Below, piece by piece: positions 56,740 to 64,000 of a stretch of 64,000 nucleotides of DNA (its first letter is position 1; the number at the start of each line of letters is the position of its first letter). The notes beneath the pieces were generated by a model that saw nothing but the letters and a program-made list of their open reading frames with translations, was not told the origin of the DNA and searched no databases. A program made the position numbers and the translations under genes. Origin of the DNA: Megalonaias nervosa (lineage: Eukaryota; Mollusca; Bivalvia; Unionida; Unionidae); the NCBI GenBank assembly GCA_016617855.1, contig JAECUM010092839.1:288548-352547 (forward strand). Reading direction: 5' to 3'.

Positions 56740-58400
56740 ATCGTTTGTGTCGGACATTCCTGGTTTAAAATTTTGAATAATTCAACTACCATGCACTTTT
56801 TCCTTCAGATATGACGAGTTGAAACATTTGCCAAATCCAAGAGTTCAGAATAAGGTGTCTTGAAATCTTTAAAGACAAATCTCAAAGCTATCATGGAGTT
56901 TGCAAGTTTGTTAATGAGACTGCTTAAATGCCAGATTAGGGGGCAGTAATTAAAGTTTGCAATGATGAAACAGTGATACACCGCCAGTCTTCCTCCGGTT
57001 GTTAGGTATTTTTCAATTCTTTTGAGAACATATAATTGCTTAGATGCAAAATTTCAGTGATTTGCTGATTAAAGTTTAGCATTAAGGACAAAGTGATTCA
57101 TAGTAGTTTTACAGAGATTTCACAAGCTATGTTAGCCTCGATGGGGGTGAAAGTCTCAAACTGTTCGTTGGATTTCTTTCCAAGTGCAAGAGCTTGGAAC
57201 GTATCAGGGTTTGCTTTTATTTCAGTATTGGTAAACCATCTAATCAAATAATTTCACTCCGTTTCCAAAGTAGATTTCGTAAAATCGTGGTGTTATCATC
57301 AGGATCATTTATGAAAAAGAAGACGTGATTAATAAAGGTATTAAAAAATATGGGTCCAAGAAATGATCCCTGTTCTATCCCTGTATGAAATGATTGAGTT
57401 ATCTATTTTGATACATTGTCTTCTGTTTTAGAGGTAGCCTGCAATGGTGTTTACTGCAGAAACTGAAAGTCTATATAATGACAGTTTCTGAAGGAGGAGT
57501 TTGTGGGGTAAACAGTCGAACGTTTTTGATATAAATCCTTCAAAAGAGGTTCAGGTTTTGGTCTTGGGCTAAGCGCAGTTCTTGCAGAAGTCGAATTAGT
57601 GTAGTTTGACAGCTGAAACCTTTTCTAACAGCAGAGAGGAATGGGTGTAAGATATTGCCAAAGTACTGAGCGATCCCGTAGCAGATAGCTCATTCGAAGA
57701 GTTTCGATATTGTTGAAAGAATACCGACACGACGGTAGTTTTGTTCATCAAGTAGATCCTTTTTCTTATACATGTATATCGGGACCACCTGTGCTTTCTT
57801 GAGTCATGCTGAGAGTTTGGTTAAAGAACCAGTCAGTGAATGAGTTCCAAGTTTTAATATTTTCTGTGAAAAAAAAAGATTTGTCCAGGTTGCCTTTTTA
57901 ATGCTGATATCTTACATGACTTTAGATGTAACGTCATCAATGACATGAGAGAAATTAAATTTTGTAGACATATTGAATGTCTTTTTGATAGCCAGTATGC
58001 TTGAATGTTCATCATACGTTATGAGGTTATTGTCTATGTCTTTATCGTCATTGATGAAGACATTACTAAAGACCTCTGCTATCCAGTCCTGATCAGAGAT
58101 ACTCTCATCATTTTCATCTAAGATAACTGAGTTCTGTGGAAAAAATACCTTTGTTAGCAATAAGGGCTTAATGGATGGACAGAAATCTTTACTTCTTGTT
58201 CCGCCTAAGCAGCGTTTGAAAAGGTTTTTTGGGGGGATGGAGGGTTGATAGTTGTTTCAGTTTTGGGATGTTTGATCTCTGGTATTTGTGAAGTTGTTGA
58301 GCTTTCCTTCATATTGCTTTTCTAAGGCTGACATTGATAAAGGGAGCTGATTGTTTTCTTTGTCTTGGTGGGTGTAGCAATCCTTAAGTGGTGCGCTTTT
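56740..58400 (-). mobile_element. Decayed LINE reverse transcriptase region
   Basis: Read on the minus strand. 58160-57912 gives FFPQNSVILDENDESISDQD and AEVFSNVF. Then a block like VVPIYMYKKKDLLDEQNYR with ILSTISKLFE (near 57780-57700) and HPFLSAVRKGFSCQTTL (near 57630) form RT motifs 1-3. The C-terminal block YHCFIIANFNYCPLIWH is near 56980-56930. The YxDD motif was not located. Many stops and shifts. It may be another copy of the family at 53480-55120. Confidence 0.75.
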
Positions 58401-61044
58401 GCGCGTAAATTAATTTGGTATTAGAACTTAGAATGTCTCAAAAGCAAGCAAAGGTTGTAGAGCGTCCTGGCTGCCAGCTGCACCCTTTCTGACTGCCTCC
58501 TCTTGTTTTTCCGGTTGTCTATTCGACTCCTCCTGCCCACCAGTTGTCATTTTGTTTTTATTCCGGAACTACTCGGCCCATAGCTAAGTCAGCCAATTAA
58601 CGTTCTCGGCCGATAACAAACTCGGACTACCCAAATCGGCTTATTACGTACTACATATTCGGTCTGGACCTATCTGTCTACGATTTATATAATAGTAATG
58701 TGGATGTAATGTCCTTTGTCAACGGTCATTAATATTTGTTTAATCTTTGTGTTTCCTTATGTTCTATGCATCTGTGTCTGACTTTTCGTGTCCAGTTATA
58801 GTGCAAGTCGTACAGGTCATGTAGACGTTTAGTACCGACTATTTCAGTAAGAGGTGTAATTTTCTAGAATTTGATTTCACATATCTTTAAATGGCGATTA
58901 TTTAAACATTTTAGAACAAAAATTAAGATTTAATTCGTCGTTTATTTAACTAGGAATATTTCAAAATATGTTTCACTAATATTTATGTTTTATGAAACAT
59001 TTCTGACCTTTTTTTTAGCAGTCTCTTCAATGTGTCTATCTGGTATCCCATTTAGGTTAATGCTTTTTCAGTGCCACAGCTGTAGCAATTTGTCATCCCG
59101 GTTTATAGTAGAAACATCAGTATTTCAAAACCGGCAGCATGAAAGTATGAAAATAGAACAAATAGTAAATGCCCTTCGGGAATCTTGAACTTAACGTTGC
59201 ATCATTTATTTTATTTTACTTTATTTTTTGCATGGTGACAGGCCATTTTAAAACATTCAAACTATATTTTTAATTTATAAATGTTGTTGAACGCGTATTT
59301 ACTGTCTACAACAACTATATTTATATAATACTATTGTGGGCAATACGGATATCCATAATGAATTCGTAATCCAGACTATGATAGACGAGTGAAGTTGACT
59401 GCAGTGATACCAATAACACAATCTCTTCATCGTTAAAAGTATAAGGTACGTCTTCTCAGGTGTGAGCGCATTTTCTCGCGAAGTAAAAATTTTTATTTTT
59501 TAAAAAATATAGACATTTGAAGCTTGAAATGTCCAGTTGGATTTCACATAGTGGCTATGCCTTTTTTTAAACCGTTGTCATATAGGTTATAGTATTTATT
59601 AATTAAAATCTAACCGAGGTCAGTGGGTTACGGCAATAAATGCCTTGTCTGTACGCACAAATTCCTTTTCCCCCTCGACAGTGTGCACACCCCCTCCACC
59701 CCACCCCCCAAACGATGGAACAGACTCGCTGCTACTAGGTGAACATTTACACATAATTGGAAAATTAGACTGGTCAGTAAGTAGGTCCTTGGAACGTCTG
59801 TTACGCGGGAGGAGATTGGCAGTCGCCACGCTAGGCAAGAGATGTTAGATGAGAACTATTGCCATACTGCCAACTACAACGCCTACTCGTCTGCATATAT
59901 GGAAAAGATTTCAAATAATTTAAATGAAAAAAAAAAACAAAAAAAAAAAATAAAATAAAAAAAAAACAAAACAAATCTTTGCTAGTCATGGCAGATTCAG
60001 TGTATGACTTTTAGGTAAATATTATGACATCACAAATTAAAGTTTTTCTTATTTTTGAATGCATTAAATCAGAGAACAGGTACATAAATACATAAAGGAG
60101 CTACTGGCTTCTCCAACATTGTATGTTACAGACTGTGTTTACACCTTAGATATTTTTTTTTTTTTTTAATCTAACGTGAGTTAAAGCCATGACGTCATAA
60201 TATGTGACATTACATATGTAATTATTATGAATACCCATAATTATATAGCTCGTGATCATATCTACATTTCACGCTCGCTTCTCTTAAACCTTGTATCAGA
60301 TGCACATTCAGATTCAGATTCGTTGCTGTGAAGGGTGACGTCACCTAACAACAGTCCCGTGAAGGGAGTAGATAGCAGGAATAATAAACACATCGTCAGC
60401 ACAGTAATTTGATCTGGCTGCTTGTATCGCGTCTCGTTTGATAACAAAGGACAATACTCAACCCTTTGGGTCTCACAGATCCGATGTTTTCCGTTATCAA
60501 ACTCGGCACGATACCAACACTTAGATCAAGTTACTGTACTGATAACCTTTGAATATCTGGGCAACTAGTTTCTAATGGTCAACATAATACCAATAAACAA
60601 GAATCAAAGAATCGAATGGCCTAAGTTAGCTTAAATTACGGGGAAAATGTTTGGTCTTTATTAGTTGGCACAAAATTGGAATACAAGCACATACAGCACT
60701 TTACGTCGATTTGCAGAACTATCTATGAATACCATCTGCTCGTGTGGTCTACGTTGAACTTAATGAGGCTGCTGGTATGTTTGATAAAAACCAGATATTT
60801 CTTTCATATTTGAGATTTGGTCTTGCTCGCAGGTACCCATTTTATGCCATGACGGCAAGTGAATTTTCTTGCCATGAGGATTTTGCTATACAGGACAAAA
60901 GAAACATACTTCATAAAAGAAAATGGACGCAACATAACACTTTCTCTCGTTTGAAAGACAGAGGAAGTTATCTGTTGAATAAAATGTGATAGGAAAGTTT
61001 ATTTGTGAATATTTACGGATTGAAAAAGGGTTTTGTTTTCCAGC
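58401..61044. other. Intergenic / possible IL-17 5' region
   Basis: Contains long A-rich runs at 59928-59975 and a T-run near 60150, but no supported gene. The ORF at 60744-60989 lacks recognisable pattern; it could be 5' UTR or intron of the IL-17-like gene. A splice acceptor-like TTTTGTTTTCCAG ends at 61044. Confidence 0.4.
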
Positions 61045-61125
61045 AACCAAGTGGTCTTTAAAGGGAGCCCGAAAACCTACAGCTGTATAAGCAAATCACA
61101 TCTTGAAGCCGAATTTGCACAGAAC

Positions 61126-61713
61126 ATGTTCAGTCTGTACTCATTGCTTCACGTGGCTATGTTATGCGTATCGTCGTTCTGTCAACCGGATCTTTCGTGC
61201 TTACCGAATGCACGAAAATACGGAGACCGTTCTAGAACCCAGGTGACGACCACCCCTAAGGATGAGAATGATGAGGATGGAGTACACCCAATCTTTAAAC
61301 GTAGTGGGCAGAATTCTGATATTTTTAGTGTTGGCAGCCATTTTGGAATGATACGAACTTCGCACCAATATTCCCATAATACTGATGGAGTCAATGAACG
61401 TTCATTGTGTCAATGGAACTACCAGTGGGACAGAAACGAGACACGACATCCAATGCATCTACAAAAAGCTGTCTGCAGAAGTACATCGTGTAACTTTAAC
61501 ATAGATGGTTTATCCGATGCTACACGCAATATCTTAGCTTACGAAACAGAGTGTGTCCCGGTGTATCACAAAATTCGAGTAATGATATGGTGCTGCGTAA
61601 ATGGAACATATATACAGAAGTCGATTTATGAAGATTGGCCTGTTGCATGCGCATGCTCTATCAAAAGGACTCATGTTGTAGAAAATGCTGGGCAGGAAAT
61701 CACCGATACCTGA
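61126..61713 (+). CDS. Interleukin-17-like secreted cytokine
   Basis: Predicted 195-residue secreted signalling protein. ATG at 61126 starts a signal peptide (MFSLYSLLHVAMLCVSSFC), which makes it a better start than the in-frame codon at 61033, which lies before a likely acceptor at 61044. A variable acidic middle follows, with a KR pair. The cystine-knot domain spans residues ~93-185: SLCQWNYQWDRNETRHP (family: C-P-W...N-R-P), AVCRSTSC, ECVPV, WCCVNGTY and VACACSIKR. Cys spacing and the N-R-x-P and C-x-C features fit IL-17, a family expanded in bivalves and other molluscs. The coding part is uninterrupted. Receptor binding and immune role follow from the family. Confidence 0.85.
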   Translation: MFSLYSLLHVAMLCVSSFCQPDLSCLPNARKYGDRSRTQVTTTPKDENDEDGVHPIFKRSGQNSDIFSVGSHFGMIRTSHQYSHNTDGVNERSLCQWNYQWDRNETRHPMHLQKAVCRSTSCNFNIDGLSDATRNILAYETECVPVYHKIRVMIWCCVNGTYIQKSIYEDWPVACACSIKRTHVVENAGQEITDT

Positions 61714-64000
61714 GATGAGGTAATTGGTCAGAGAGGTCAAGTTTCTGACGATAGAAATCATTCAATTATGAAGTTTTCATAACACAGTGTTTAATGCATG
61801 AATCTTTTTTCCCCACAGGATTGGGCATATCTCTTCGTTGGAAATCTGATGCATTCGTGTACAAAAGTACAAGACTTCGTCCATTAAGCCATGCCTTTGC
61901 AATATATCCCTAAGAATTGCAATATATCCCTAAGAATTGCAATCAACTTAAATCCGCTGACGTAATTCAAGATGGATTGAAATTTTAAAAATAATCAATT
62001 CGGGTGTAAATGTTTTGAAACTTAATGTTCATTCAGATCTGTTTACGAAATGGAGACAGCAAACATTCATCAGTGAGGTATTTTGTGATACATTCTGTTA
62101 AGTCTGTGTGGATTTTGTACACGATCTGCTGTATTTATTGGTAATATTGTTGCATTACAAAGCAGCGTCGTTTATATACTGCGCAAAATACGGGTGGTAC
62201 ATTATTGTTATTTTATTAATTGCGGGGTCCTTCATTATATTTCGTCTCCAATATTTATGCCTCCACGAGGTATCACAACTTGATATTAAATTATCACTTA
62301 TGAACCTCACTGGTTCGAGCTCCGTTGACTCGAATGTTCGATATCACTCAACCTTTCTTATATGTTCTGGTAGAAACTCTATAATTTATGCATTGATTTA
62401 TGCATTCAAAATATAATGTGGATAGGTCAAACAGTTCTCCTTTTTAGATATCGAACTGAAACACGGGTCCCTTGATTGGATACTCTGTAGGTTTCGCTCT
62501 TCCAGTAACGAATGGAGGTCTTTAACCAAGTACTAATAAACTGCGATCACTATGTATTATTTTGATTATCTGTCGCTCTATAGTTAGCCTCGTCCATCCA
62601 TCAATCTCTGTGACTGTCTGTCTGTCTATCTATCAATAAACGAAGTGTTATCGTTGTCTACTGTGTACCGCGTCAAATAGAAATACTAGCAGATAAGAAA
62701 CAAAAAGGTTTTTCACTGCAAAGTACGAATCACTCCAACTGATTTGCTTGATCCTTGGACGTTCAATTCTTCGAGATTCCACCTTACGTAATACGATCTT
62801 GAATGTAATGTACAAGACTAACAAACAAAGGCATTTCGTGTTAAGTAGAATAGCATTCGTGTTAAGCAGAATTAATTCCGCTACGTTTATTTGTTTTAAA
62901 TCGTCAAAAAATATATTGTGTTTCCATTTAAAACTTTGTTACCACTGAATATAAATGTAAAACGAACATCCACAGGTGCTCCACGAGAGGTTAATGTTGA
63001 AAACAAGCAATAACCTACAGGAAAAAAGATCATACCGAGTGACCAATTTCCTCAGATCCATTTGACAAAGGACCCTATCTATCATACTATGAAGGAGACT
63101 GATGAACAGATTCCTTTGTTAGAACGGGTCATGGGGGTAACCTAAGGTAATTTTGTCACACGGTATGATTTTTTCCTTCAGGTTATTGCTTTTTCACATT
63201 AAGCTCGCTTCGATTACCTGTGGGAACATTATGTGCTTTTTTAAGTGGCGAGTGCCTTAGCACAGTATAACTTTCAAAGCGTTGATATACCGTTAAAAAC
63301 AAACAACAAAACATCACCAAATCACCCAAAACATACATTGTTCCAGGGAAAGATTTCTGCAGGAGGTCCCACAATAATCGTATTTTGCTTTTACAGTCAT
63401 CAGTCTCTCCTCGTCGCAAATTTGTGGCCATCTTCTCTCAGAGAAAGAGGAACTGACCCATATCAGGCCCCAGTTTCACTAAAATTCTCGAACTTTCTCT
63501 TCAGATTTAAAATTGTATGTTGTCAATATTTTTTGTCAGAGGTATAGATTATTGAAAGGATGAAAATTTTTTTTTTTTCATTTTACAATGTAACATATGG
63601 AAACCTGTTTAGTGTCGAAAAAGAGTTGAGAAATTACTCAGATTTGAGGCAATTCTCACAAACAGTTATCAGTGACAAAGGCAAGACTCCTTTAAGGAAA
63701 ATTCAACATTTTATTGATATATTTTAATTCCCGATACATGCCAAATGTTCTATGGAAAAAATAATTGCTACTAACCAATCCATATGGAAGATATTCAGAA
63801 ATGGAAGTTTCTTATTGATTCACTTTCACAAAATAACAAGATTGAAAACACCAACTGCTGATATTATCTGGCACATGTTTAATGAGAGTTTTCTGTCAAA
63901 TTCTGTTAAATTATTACCGGCAGAGTTTCCTTTTTATAGAATAGACCTAAATACCTTAGCAATACTCAGAAGACACGTGCAGAAATTTATTTTAGCACCC
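61714..64000. other. Downstream region, no further gene seen
   Basis: May include the 3' UTR of the IL-17-like gene (AATAAA near 62635). 61899-61938 is an exact 20-bp tandem duplication (GCAATATATCCCTAAGAATT). ORFs at 62108, 62748, 63183 and 63245 show no recognisable pattern. Confidence 0.4.

Overview
The window looks like metazoan nuclear DNA: AT-rich, with intron-interrupted genes, large gene-poor stretches and many decayed transposons. An interleukin-17-like gene, Penelope, LINE and Ty3/gypsy remnants, a tRNA-derived SINE and a Polinton together suggest a lophotrochozoan, most likely a bivalve or gastropod mollusc. The species cannot be fixed from sequence alone.

Layout. 80-1395: decayed Penelope-like retroelement (+). 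2496-2643 and 4452-5723: last two visible exons of a host gene I do not recognise, followed by its 3' UTR. 6.7-10 kb: two arrays of diverged tandem repeats. 10-16.4 kb: mostly featureless, with a G-rich tract, a palindromic cluster and a 68-bp tandem duplication. 16463-24132: full-length but broken Ty3/gypsy element on the minus strand, with ~582-bp LTRs, PBS, PPT, gag and pol. 25.7-26.1 kb: ~77-bp tandem repeats. 26.1-30.4 kb: a rearranged second gypsy element (gag start, ~2.4 kb insertion with an LTR-like segment, gag end fused to integrase).

30871-49044 is the centrepiece: an 18.2-kb Polinton/Maverick (adintovirus-like) element with terminal inverted repeats. It carries a protein-primed type B DNA polymerase, a tandem HNH endonuclease gene, a phospholipase A2-like/integrase/chromodomain fusion, a zinc-ribbon protein, an adenain-type protease, a pX-like peptide, major-capsid-like and penton-like proteins, a coiled-coil protein, a packaging ATPase, a fibre-like protein with a discoidin-like head, a small membrane protein and several unknown genes. 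Replication, integration and virion genes are all represented, so this is a viral-type genome. Most genes are broken, mainly at A/T homopolymers and by in-frame stops. A ~1-kb unidentified insertion splits the penton gene.

49-55 kb: another gypsy (leader, gag), a separate LTR, and LINE ORF1/endonuclease remains. 55.4-55.98 kb: tandem repeats, an (ATT)n tract and a SINE. 56.7-58.4 kb: LINE reverse transcriptase remains (-). 61126-61713: intact IL-17-like secreted cytokine gene (+). The rest to 64000 shows nothing I can support.

All identifications come from reading motifs and recalled family patterns. No search was run. Frame-broken viral genes are described only, not reconstructed.
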